DNA of 64,000 bases from Sphingomonadales bacterium. Lineage in GTDB: Bacteria > Pseudomonadota > Alphaproteobacteria > SMXS01. Below, piece after piece: positions 50,091 through 57,754 of this stretch; positions within the stretch are counted from its first letter, which is position 1, and the number at the start of each line of letters is the position of its first letter. Both the position numbers and the translations under genes were made by a program. Location of the stretch: NCBI GenBank assembly GCA_022844405.1, contig JALHLV010000001.1, positions 62,001-126,000 of the forward strand, written 5' to 3'. The notes beneath the pieces are model-generated. The model had not been told where the DNA came from and did not search any database. It was given only the letters and a program-made list of their open reading frames with translations.

Positions 50091-50103
50091 TCCATTAACA
50101 CGG

Positions 50104-50132
50104 TTGATTATAGGCATCCCGCTCGCTATCTG
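50104..50132 (+). promoter_or_regulatory. Possible promoter of the zeta inhibitor gene
   Basis: TTGATT (50104-50109) and TATCTG (50127-50132) are 17 bases apart and end 40 bases before the ATG. The match is moderate. It is divergent from, and close to, the purC promoter. Confidence 0.4.
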
Positions 50133-50172
50133 GTTATCAATTCTCAATGCCACCCGGCGGGAGCCAGAAGCC

Positions 50173-50499
50173 ATGACCCAGTTCGACAATCGCGAGAAGG
50201 CCTTCGAATCGAAGTACGCCCACGACCAGGAGCTCCAGTTCAAGGTCATGGCCCGCCGCAACAAGCTGCTGGGCCGCTGGGCGGCCGAGCAGATGGGCCT
50301 CACCGGCGACGCCGTCGCCCAGTACGCCATCGAAGTGGTCAAGTCCGATTTCCAGGAAGCCGGCGACCACGACGTATTCCGCAAGGTCAAGGCAGACCTC
50401 GACGCCAAGCAGGTCGCCGTCACCGAGTACCGGCTGCGCAAGGAAATGGACGACCTGATGATGGTCGCCAAGCAGCAGATCGCCGACGAAGTCGCCTGA
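50173..50499 (+). CDS. ATPase inhibitor subunit zeta (DUF1476)
   Basis: Small protein that blocks ATP hydrolysis by the alphaproteobacterial F1F0 ATP synthase, as known from Paracoccus. It is 108 aa. The N-terminal inhibitory region reads TQFDNREKAFESKYAHDQEL, followed by FKVMARRNKLLGRWAAEQMG and a C-terminal helix bundle ending MVAKQQIADEVA. Length and order match the family. The start is ATG 50173. It sits divergently beside purC, far from the atp genes. Confidence 0.92.
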   Translation: MTQFDNREKAFESKYAHDQELQFKVMARRNKLLGRWAAEQMGLTGDAVAQYAIEVVKSDFQEAGDHDVFRKVKADLDAKQVAVTEYRLRKEMDDLMMVAKQQIADEVA

Positions 50500-50526
50500 G
50501 GGGCTCAAGCACTTCCAATAATCCAA

Positions 50527-50711
50527 CGTCATTGCGAGCCGCGAGGCGGCGCGGCAACCCAGTCGTTGGGCCGCGCTCAATTTCCACCGTGTCCCTGAGC
50601 TTGACGAAGGGCCTTGCACGAACGATGGGCAGGCCCTTCGTCAAGCTCAGGGACACGGATAGGGCTATTGCTGCATCGGCACTGGGTTGCCGCGCTGCGC
50701 TCGCAAAGACG
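50527..50711. repeat. Family D repeat, copy 2, with a family C repeat nested inside
   Basis: The outer arms are 50527-50562 and 50682-50711, matching the repeat at 10534-10631. Between them lies a complete family C element with perfect 27-base arms, 50587-50613 and 50632-50658. The gap lies between the convergent zeta and purB genes. The nested order implies that the C element arrived in, or replaced, the loop of D. Confidence 0.88.
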
Positions 50712-50751
50712 CGGTGGGGACGGCCAAGCGCGGTACGGCGGTGGACCGGCC

Positions 50752-52059
50752 CTACGCCTCCCCGAACACCCGCCTGAAAATCGTGTCCACGTGCCTGGTG
50801 TGGTAGCCGAGGTCGAACAGGGCCTCCAGTTCGGCGTCGGGGATGATCACGCCCGGATCGGCCTTCAGCAGCGCGAGGAAGTCGGCCTCGCCGCCGATTT
50901 GCGCCGCTTCCCACACCTTCATGGCGTTGCGCTGGACGATGGAATAGCTGTCCTCGCGCGACACGCCGGCCTGGGTCAGCGCCAGCAGCACGCGCTGCGA
51001 GAACACCAGGCCGCGCAGCTTGTCCATGTTGCGCTGCATGTTCTCCGGATAGACCAGCAGCTTGTCCATGACGCCGGTGAGGCGAACCAGGGCGAAGTCC
51101 AGCGTCACCGTCGCGTCGGGGCCGATGCCGCGCTCGACCGACGAGTGCGAGATATCCCTTTCATGCCACAGCGCCACGTTCTCCATGGCGGGCACCACCG
51201 CCATGCGGACGAGGCGGGCGAGGCCGGTCAGGTTCTCGGTCAGCACCGGGTTGCGCTTGTGCGGCATGGCTGACGAGCCCTTCTGGCCGGGCGAGAAATA
51301 CTCCTCCACCTCCAGCACCTCGGTGCGCTGCAAATGGCGGATCTCGGTGGCGAGCCGCTCGACCGAGCTGGCGACGACGCCGAGCACCGCGAAATACATC
51401 GCGTGCCGGTCGCGCGGGATGACCTGGGTCGATACCGGCTCCGGCTCGAGGCCCATGGCCTTAGCCACGTGCTCTTCCACCCTCGGGTCGATGTTGGCGA
51501 AGGTGCCGACGGCGCCCGAGATAGCGCAGGTGGCGACTTCCTTGCGGGCGATCACCAGGCGCTCGCGGTTGCGGCTGAACTCGGCATAGGCCTGGGCCAG
51601 CTTCAGGCCGAACGTGGTCGGCTCGGCATGGATGCCGTGGCTGCGGCCGATGGTGACGGTGTTCTTGTACTCGAAGGCGCGGCGCTTCAGCACCGCCAGC
51701 AGCTTGTCCATGTCGTCGATCAGCAGGTCGGCGGCGCGCACCAGCTGGACGTTGAGGCAGGTGTCGAGCACGTCCGACGACGTCATGCCCTGGTGCACGA
51801 AGCGCGCTTCCGGGCCCACATGCTCGGCCAGATTGGTGAGGAAGGCGATGACGTCGTGCTTCACCTCGCGCTCGATGGCGTCGATCCGGTCCACCTCGAA
51901 CGCGCCGCGCTCCCAGACGGCCTTGGCCGCGTCCTTCGGGATCACACCCAGCTCGGCCAGCGCGTCACAGGCATGGGCCTCGATCTCGAACCAGATGCGG
52001 AACTTGGTCTCCGGTTCCCAGATGCTGGCCATTTCGGGACGGGTATAGCGCGGTATCAT
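50752..52059 (-). CDS. purB: Adenylosuccinate lyase
   Basis: Cleaves SAICAR and adenylosuccinate, used twice in purine synthesis. It is 435 aa. The fumarase/aspartase signature GSSAMPHKRNPVLTENL carries the catalytic Ser loop. The HQGMTSSDVLDT and GRSHGIHAEPTTFG regions hold the catalytic and binding His residues. It is the fifth purine gene in the cluster, but the zeta gene and a repeat separate it from purCSQL, so it has its own promoter. Confidence 0.97.
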   Translation of the reverse strand: MIPRYTRPEMASIWEPETKFRIWFEIEAHACDALAELGVIPKDAAKAVWERGAFEVDRIDAIEREVKHDVIAFLTNLAEHVGPEARFVHQGMTSSDVLDTCLNVQLVRAADLLIDDMDKLLAVLKRRAFEYKNTVTIGRSHGIHAEPTTFGLKLAQAYAEFSRNRERLVIARKEVATCAISGAVGTFANIDPRVEEHVAKAMGLEPEPVSTQVIPRDRHAMYFAVLGVVASSVERLATEIRHLQRTEVLEVEEYFSPGQKGSSAMPHKRNPVLTENLTGLARLVRMAVVPAMENVALWHERDISHSSVERGIGPDATVTLDFALVRLTGVMDKLLVYPENMQRNMDKLRGLVFSQRVLLALTQAGVSREDSYSIVQRNAMKVWEAAQIGGEADFLALLKADPGVIIPDAELEALFDLGYHTRHVDTIFRRVFGEA

Positions 52060-52210
52060 GCTGTGCTCTCGATCTGCGCTAACGGGCGAGCCGGTTAGCT
52101 AGTCTGACAGACTGTTAGTTTATTTTGCGGGTTGGTTAGCAGACCGCGCGCCCCGCGACAAGGACGGCCCTGCCGGGTTATCGTCTGGTGGTGGGGGGCG
52201 AGGGCTTGGC

Positions 52211-53050
52211 ATGAGGACGATCGGCCTCAAATGGGGACTGGCGCTGGCGGGCGTGGTCGTGGCCGCCGGGCTGACGCTGTATTTCGCCTTCTCCCGACCC
52301 GCGAACGAAGAGACCTTCGACATTCCCGGCAAGTACAGCGCCGCGACCTACATGGCCAAGCGCATCGGCCGCGACATCTTCGACTACGACAACGCCGGCA
52401 CGGCGGCCGCGGCCTACATGCGCGAGGCGGGCGTCAACGCCGACGAACGGCTGCGCGGCTGGGTGGTATCACGGGATGGCGACAGGATGCTGGTCAGCTT
52501 CCTGGGCGCGCATGAAGGCGACGGGGCGGTGCTCTACGAGATCGCGGTGCGTGGCACCACCGTCCTGAAGGAAACCTATGTGGCCCATGGCGTTCCCAAA
52601 CCGGCGACCGAGGACCAGATCGCGCTGATAAAGGCGGTCTACACCTCGCGCGAGGCGACGATCGACCGGTGCGCGCCCTCCTACAACCTCGTGGCGATGA
52701 CCGACGGCAAGACCGGCGAACGGCTGATTCAAATGCTGCCCGTGGGCTATCCGGCGGACCAGGCCGTGGTCGGCGGCTTCGTCACCGTGCGCGTCGACGC
52801 GGCGGGCGAGAACGTGGTGGGGGTAACACAGTCGCCGGCCAAATGCCGCACCATCCCGATCAGCGAGGACCTGATCGGCGTCGGCATCCTCTACGAGGAA
52901 GGCGAGACGGTGACGCCCTTCGACGTCTGGGCCAGCCTCGCCTACAAGCGCCCCGCCCATGTGAAGAGCAAGGCCAACGGGTTGGAGTGGGTGGTTTACG
53001 GCGACCAGAAGATCGGGCTGGAGAAGCTGCCGGCGGCCGAAGGCAAGTAA
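52211..53050 (+). CDS. Membrane-anchored hypothetical protein
   Basis: A 279-aa protein, not recognised. One N-terminal membrane anchor (WGLALAGVVVAAGLTLYFAF, residues 8-27) is followed by a periplasmic domain of mixed alpha/beta character with two Cys (DRCAPSYN and PAKCRTIP) that could pair. No catalytic motif is seen. It is monocistronic, divergent from purB, with a repeat after its stop. The ATG at 52211 directly follows a GC-rich gap. Confidence 0.65.
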   Translation: MRTIGLKWGLALAGVVVAAGLTLYFAFSRPANEETFDIPGKYSAATYMAKRIGRDIFDYDNAGTAAAAYMREAGVNADERLRGWVVSRDGDRMLVSFLGAHEGDGAVLYEIAVRGTTVLKETYVAHGVPKPATEDQIALIKAVYTSREATIDRCAPSYNLVAMTDGKTGERLIQMLPVGYPADQAVVGGFVTVRVDAAGENVVGVTQSPAKCRTIPISEDLIGVGILYEEGETVTPFDVWASLAYKRPAHVKSKANGLEWVVYGDQKIGLEKLPAAEGK

Positions 53051-53080
53051 TCCAGCCGCTGTGCACTACTCAATTTTCGC

Positions 53081-53153
53081 CGTGTCCCTGAGCTTGTCGA
53101 AGGGCCTTGCATCGGTGTTCGTGCAAACGCCCTTCGACAAGCTCAGGGATACG
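53081..53153. repeat. Family C inverted repeat, copy 2
   Basis: The arms are 53081-53111 and 53122-53153 (CGTGTCCCTGAGCTTGTCGA, continuing AGGGCC), nearly perfect, with a short loop. It lies between convergent gene ends. Confidence 0.88.
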
Positions 53154-53218
53154 GACAAGGTAGTGTCTTGCCCCTGCTGGACTTATTCGCGTCGGCCGCA
53201 AAATCGGGAGGGGAAGCC

Positions 53219-54553
53219 CTATTTCCGCCCCTCGACGTAGTCGTTCAGCGTGTCGTGGAAGTGCTGCACGCGGCGCTCCTGGTTGGTCAGGTTCGCGCCG
53301 CGGTAGCCGGCTGAGTTGAAGCCGAGCTGCTGGTTCTCCGCGATCGACAGGTCCTGGTCGTTGGTGCGGCCCAGCGTCTTCTCGCCGTACCTGAAGTGGT
53401 CGACGGGCGCGTCCTCGAACGGCAGGTCCGGGCCGCCGGCGGGCGAGGGGACCGTCGTCACGCCGTCGATATGCGGCACGAAGTACCAGTGGTCGAACTC
53501 GCATTTCTGCGGATCGGTCGCGTGCGGGCGCGGCCGCAGCAGCTGCACGCCGTCCGGGCCCACCGTGATCACGTTGTTGGGGAAGATGTTGTAGATGACG
53601 TAATCGGTGAGCTGGTAGTCCTTCAGGTGCGCGTAGTGGTGATAGCCCTTCGAAGGCCCGATCCTGCGCTTCTGCTGCTGGATATCGAGGCGGATCTGCT
53701 TCATCCGCGCGTTGCCGTGATAGTCGGCCGGGTTCAGCTCCCACTTCTCCATCATCGCCGCCACGTCGGCGGGCGGCTCGTCGCCCGTGTAGGAGGCGGT
53801 GGGGCGGTGCGACGGGAACCAGCCGCTGTTGGTGCCGTTCTCGCGCAGGTCGAACTGGCACTCCGAGAACACGGTCTCGATATAGGGCGCCAGCTCCGGG
53901 TGCAGCACCTGGACGTGATAGCCCTCGTTGAAATTGTCGGTGATGACCTTCCAGTTACAGTTGGCGTCGGCGGTCAGCGCGAGCACCCGCACCATGTTCT
54001 CCATGCGGTAGCCCTCGATCTCGTCGCCCGAGCTGCCCAGCGCCTCGCGCAGCGGAATGGCGTTCGGGTCCATGTTGAACCAGACGAAGCCGGCGAATTC
54101 CTCGCACGGCATGTCGATCAGGCCCAGCTTGCCGATCTGGCTGCCGCCGGGGAAGTCGTCGGCGTCGGGCATGGATTTCAGCAGGCCGTCGGCGCCCCAG
54201 GTCCAGCCGTGATAGGGGCAGGTGAAGCCGTTCGTCGCGCAGCCCTCGTCGGCGAAGGTGAGGCGCGCGCCGCGGTGCTGGCAGACGTTGAAGAAGGCGC
54301 GGACACTGCCGTTCTCCTGCCGGACCATCAGGATGGATTCGCGGCCCAGCGTGGTGTTCAGATAGTCGCCCGGCTCGGGCATATGATAGGACAGGCTGCC
54401 GATCTGCCAGGTGCGCATCCAGACCCTGCGCCATTCCTTCTCGTAATAGTCCTTCGAGATGTAGCGGTCGGCGTCGATGATGTCGCCGCGCAGGCTGGGC
54501 TCCGGCATCTTCGCCGGGCGCTCCATGTCGAGCTTGCTGTCCACCGTGCTCAT
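53219..54553 (-). CDS. Rieske non-heme iron oxygenase, alpha subunit (first of two)
   Basis: Ring-hydroxylating oxygenase terminal component, 444 aa from ATG 54553. The Rieske 2Fe-2S ligands are Cys91/His93 (CQHRGARLTF) and Cys112/His115 (CPYHGW). The mononuclear iron site is DNFNEGYHVQVLHPE, with His213 and His218. No beta subunit, ferredoxin or reductase gene is adjacent. It diverges from a TetR gene, which probably controls it. The substrate is unknown but the neighbours suggest CoA-linked degradation of a cyclic compound. Confidence 0.9.
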   Translation of the reverse strand: MSTVDSKLDMERPAKMPEPSLRGDIIDADRYISKDYYEKEWRRVWMRTWQIGSLSYHMPEPGDYLNTTLGRESILMVRQENGSVRAFFNVCQHRGARLTFADEGCATNGFTCPYHGWTWGADGLLKSMPDADDFPGGSQIGKLGLIDMPCEEFAGFVWFNMDPNAIPLREALGSSGDEIEGYRMENMVRVLALTADANCNWKVITDNFNEGYHVQVLHPELAPYIETVFSECQFDLRENGTNSGWFPSHRPTASYTGDEPPADVAAMMEKWELNPADYHGNARMKQIRLDIQQQKRRIGPSKGYHHYAHLKDYQLTDYVIYNIFPNNVITVGPDGVQLLRPRPHATDPQKCEFDHWYFVPHIDGVTTVPSPAGGPDLPFEDAPVDHFRYGEKTLGRTNDQDLSIAENQQLGFNSAGYRGANLTNQERRVQHFHDTLNDYVEGRK

Positions 54554-54604
54554 GGTCGTTCCCCGATCCGTCTTGCCATCACCCGTTCGATCGTGCAAAA
54601 TTTC

Positions 54605-54644
54605 AACGATCGTTCAACAACCGTGCCGAAAGGGCCGGTTGTTG
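54605..54644. promoter_or_regulatory. Candidate TetR operator region
   Basis: Two palindromes lie in the 166-base divergent gap. One is TTCAACGATCGTTCAA (54601-54616), centred on a perfect AACGATCGTT. The other is CAACAACCG (54615-54623) paired with CGGTTGTTG (54636-54644). Such sites are typical for TetR dimers. Which protein binds is not shown. Confidence 0.5.
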
Positions 54645-54719
54645 TCAAGAGAGTCAATATTGGCCGCACCGGACTGTTTGCCAGCAGTGCGGCGGCTTCG
54701 GCGAAAGGTATTGCGGACC

Positions 54720-55400
54720 ATGGAGATAGCCGACCTGGAGCGCCGGCCCCCCGAAGAGACCAAGGTGTCGACCAAGGACAAGATCCTCGACGCCGCCGAG
54801 GAGCTGTTCGCCGAGCGCGGCTATTACGGCGTCTCGATTCGCGACATCACCAGGCACGCCGGTGTCGAGCTGGCGCTGGCCAACTACCATTTCGGGCCCA
54901 AGGAAGAGCTGTTCCGCCACGTCATCGCCCGCCGCGCCGAGGACAACAGCAGCCGGCAGATGGCGTCGCTGAGCCGTGCCATCGCGGCGGCGGATGGCCG
55001 GCCGCCGAGCGTCGAGGCGCTGGTGCGGGCGTTCTGCGAACCCATGTTCGAGCGCACCATGCGCGGCGGGCCGGGCTGGAAGCACTACCTGCAATTGCTG
55101 TCGCATACCGCCAACACCAGGCAGAGCCACGGTTTCCTCGCGCCCATGAACGAGCGCTACGACCCGGTCGTCGAAGCCTACACGGACGCGTTCAAGCGCG
55201 CGTTGCCGGCGGCGTCGGCGCGCAACGTCCACTACTCGGTATTCTTCCTCCAGGGCGCCATCGTCTACGCCCTGGCCGAAACCGGCGCCATCAACCGCCA
55301 ATCGGGCGATCTGGTCGACGCCTCCGACTTCGATGCAATCCTCGACCGCATGGTGCCGTACTTCGCTGCGGGGTTTTACGCGCTGGCGGGGCGGGATTAG
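54720..55400 (+). CDS. TetR family transcriptional regulator
   Basis: A 226-aa regulator from ATG 54720. The TetR_N helix-turn-helix spans residues 17-65: KILDAAEELFAERGYYGVSI, RDITRHAGVELALANYHFGPKEELF. A C-terminal ligand domain of about 150 residues follows (PGWKHYLQLLSHTANTRQSH). It probably represses itself and the divergent Rieske gene, and perhaps the crotonase/acyl-CoA dehydrogenase operon downstream, in response to a CoA ester or hydrophobic compound. Confidence 0.9.
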   Translation: MEIADLERRPPEETKVSTKDKILDAAEELFAERGYYGVSIRDITRHAGVELALANYHFGPKEELFRHVIARRAEDNSSRQMASLSRAIAAADGRPPSVEALVRAFCEPMFERTMRGGPGWKHYLQLLSHTANTRQSHGFLAPMNERYDPVVEAYTDAFKRALPAASARNVHYSVFFLQGAIVYALAETGAINRQSGDLVDASDFDAILDRMVPYFAAGFYALAGRD

Positions 55401-55456
55401 CTCGGTGCGTTATACAATCGTTCAAGTCTCGCTCTTATAATTTAGCACCCATCTGC

Positions 55457-55602
55457 CGTCATTCCCGCGCACGCGGGAACCTAGTTGGGGCCGTCACGCG
55501 ACCTCTCGACCACTCGGTCACGAAGAATCCTTTGGATTTTCGAAGCCTGACCGGTCAACCAGCCCTGCGAAGAGCTGGGTTCCCGCGTGCGCGGGAATGA
55601 CG
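55457..55602. repeat. Family A palindromic repeat, copy 2 (about 146 bp)
   Basis: The arms are 55457-55484 and 55575-55602, matching the copy at 8493-8643 in both arms and in interior blocks (GTCACGAAGAATC, CAGCCCTGCGA). It occupies most of the 364-base gap between the TetR gene and the crotonase gene. I see no other feature in that gap. Confidence 0.85.
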
Positions 55603-55764
55603 ATCGTGGGTGGTGGCTCGTCTACATATTCAAACATGTTCGAATTTATGTTACCCACCGGTTATTTTTCCGCCGGGGCGGGCTTGCGGCCCCTTTCAAA
55701 CTCTTTAAAGTGCTCCCACCGTCTTCTTGGGGAAGATACCCGTCCCGCTGGGGGAGTCTGAGCC

Positions 55765-56610
55765 GTGTCCGACTACGAATTCATCCTGGTGGATGATCCC
55801 GCGCCGTTCGTGCGCCGCATCACCCTGAACCGGCCGGAGAAGCGCAATGCCATGAACAATGGCCTGCGCGGCGAGGTGTTCAAGGCGCTGCATGCCGCCG
55901 ACGTCGACGAGAGCATCCGCGTCACCATCCTGCGCGGCGCCGGCAAGGCGTTCTGCGCCGGCTATGACCTCGCCGGCGCCAACAACCAGGAGCAGCCCTA
56001 TTACACGCCGGGCGGCATCGGCAACTGGCCGCGCCATGTGGTGCAGGGCTGGTTCACCATCTGGGACCTGGCCAAGCCGGTGATCGCCCAGGTGCATGGC
56101 TACTGCCTGGCCGGCGGCACCGAACTGGCGACGGCGTGCGACCTGGTCTATGTGGCCGAGGACGCGCAGATCGGCTATCCGCCGGTGCGCACCATGAGCC
56201 CGCCCGACATGCAGTTCCACCCGTGGATGCTCGGCATGCGCCACGCCATGGAGCTGATGCTCACGGGCGACGCCATGAACGGCATCGAGGCAGTCGACAA
56301 GGGCTTCGCCAACCGCGCCTATCCGGCGGACGAGCTGGAGGCGAAGGTGCTCGAGCACGCCGAGCGCGTCGCCAAGGTGCCGACCGATATCCAGCAGATG
56401 AACAAGCGCAGCATCCACCACGCCATGGAGATCATGGGCATGCGCGCCGCTATCCGCGCCGGCACCGAGGTGCAGGCGCTGGCCTTCTTCACCGAGACAT
56501 CGCAGACCTACCGGGCCGAACTCCGCAAGGGCGTAACCCAGGCGCTGACCAAGCGCGACGAGACGTTCGGCGACTACCGCACCCAGGAACAGAAGAAAGC
56601 AGGGGAGTAG
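55765..56610 (+). CDS. Crotonase-fold enoyl-CoA hydratase/isomerase family protein, GTG start
   Basis: A 281-aa crotonase-fold protein from GTG 55765, with GGGGGAG upstream. NRPEKRNAMNN and AGKAFCAGYDLAG form the CoA and oxyanion region. GYCLAGGTELATACD supplies the first catalytic Glu. The second hydratase Glu (in FGQPE of classical enzymes) is replaced: here the stretch reads IGYPPVRT. It may therefore not be a standard hydratase and could be an isomerase or hydrolase. It is the first gene of a four-gene plus-strand operon. Confidence 0.85.
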   Translation: MSDYEFILVDDPAPFVRRITLNRPEKRNAMNNGLRGEVFKALHAADVDESIRVTILRGAGKAFCAGYDLAGANNQEQPYYTPGGIGNWPRHVVQGWFTIWDLAKPVIAQVHGYCLAGGTELATACDLVYVAEDAQIGYPPVRTMSPPDMQFHPWMLGMRHAMELMLTGDAMNGIEAVDKGFANRAYPADELEAKVLEHAERVAKVPTDIQQMNKRSIHHAMEIMGMRAAIRAGTEVQALAFFTETSQTYRAELRKGVTQALTKRDETFGDYRTQEQKKAGE

Positions 56611-56614
56611 ACCC

Positions 56615-57742
56615 ATGAATTTTGAATTTTCCGACGACCAGAAGCTGCTCAAGGAACAGGCCCGCGGCTTCCTGCAGAGCAAGTGCTCGACCAAGGAAGT
56701 GCGCCGCATCCTCGACGGCAAGGAGCCCTACCATCCGGAGCTGTGGAAGGGCGTGGCCGAGATGGGCTGGCTGGGCGCCTCGATTCCCGAGGAATATGGC
56801 GGGCTCGGCCTGGGCTATCTGGAGCTGTGCGTGATCGCCGAGGAGCTGGGCCGCGCGGTGGCGCCGATCCCGTTCTCGTCGACGGTCTACCTGTTCGCCG
56901 AGGCGGTGCTGATCGCCGGCACCGAAGCGCAGAAGCAGAAATACCTGCCGAAGGTGTCGGAAGGCGCGATCATCGGCGCCCTGGCGCTGTCGGAAGGCGC
57001 CGGCGCGGTGACGCCCAAGACCATCAAGACCTCGGCCGCGGGCGGCAAGCTGACCGGCGTGAAGCTGCCGGTGACCGACGGCGACGTGGCGGATTATGCG
57101 GTGGTCGCGGCCAAGACCGGCGCAGGCAATGACGAAGGCTCGATCTCGCTGTTCATCGTCGACATGAAGGGCGCCGGCGTGAAGGCCGAGGCGGTCGACA
57201 CCGTCGACCCGACCCGCAGCCACGCCAGGGTCAGCTTCGACGGCGCCGCCGCCGAGCCGCTGGGCGCGACCGGGCAGGGCTGGGCGATCCTCGACAAGGT
57301 GTTCGACCGCGCCGCCGTGCTCTATGCGTTCGAGCAGGTCGGCGGGTCGCAGGCCGCGCTGGAGATGGCGCGGGATTACGCCATGGGCCGCTATGCCTTC
57401 GGCCGTCCGATCGCGTCGTTCCAGGCCATCAAGCACAAGCTGGCCGACATGTATGTGGCGACCGAGCTGGCGCGCTCGAACTCCTATTACGGCGCCTGGG
57501 CGCTGTCGACCGACGCGCCCGAGCTGGCCATTGCCGCCGCCACCGCCCGCGTCAGCGCCACCGAGGCCTATCACGAGTGCTCCAAGGAGAACATCCAGGT
57601 GCATGGTGGCATGGGCTTTACCTGGGAGTTCGACTGCCATCTGCATTACCGGCGTTCGAAGGTGCTGAGCCTGGTGCTGGGCAGCCTGCCGCGCTGGAAG
57701 GACCGGCTGATCAGCCGCCTGGAAGAGCGCAACGCGGCCTGA
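56615..57742 (+). CDS. Acyl-CoA dehydrogenase, first of an adjacent pair
   Basis: A 375-aa flavoprotein that oxidises acyl-CoA to enoyl-CoA, passing electrons to ETF. The N-terminal helical domain (LGLGYLELCVIAEELGRAVA), middle beta domain and C-terminal helices (RYAFGRPIASFQAIKHKLAD, QVHGGMGFTWEFDCHLHYRR) are present. It starts four bases after the crotonase gene and 12 before a second dehydrogenase. Side-by-side pairs of this kind form alpha2beta2 enzymes in steroid side-chain breakdown in actinobacteria. The same arrangement here is inference. Confidence 0.88.
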   Translation: MNFEFSDDQKLLKEQARGFLQSKCSTKEVRRILDGKEPYHPELWKGVAEMGWLGASIPEEYGGLGLGYLELCVIAEELGRAVAPIPFSSTVYLFAEAVLIAGTEAQKQKYLPKVSEGAIIGALALSEGAGAVTPKTIKTSAAGGKLTGVKLPVTDGDVADYAVVAAKTGAGNDEGSISLFIVDMKGAGVKAEAVDTVDPTRSHARVSFDGAAAEPLGATGQGWAILDKVFDRAAVLYAFEQVGGSQAALEMARDYAMGRYAFGRPIASFQAIKHKLADMYVATELARSNSYYGAWALSTDAPELAIAAATARVSATEAYHECSKENIQVHGGMGFTWEFDCHLHYRRSKVLSLVLGSLPRWKDRLISRLEERNAA

Positions 57743-57754
57743 CGGAGACATAGG

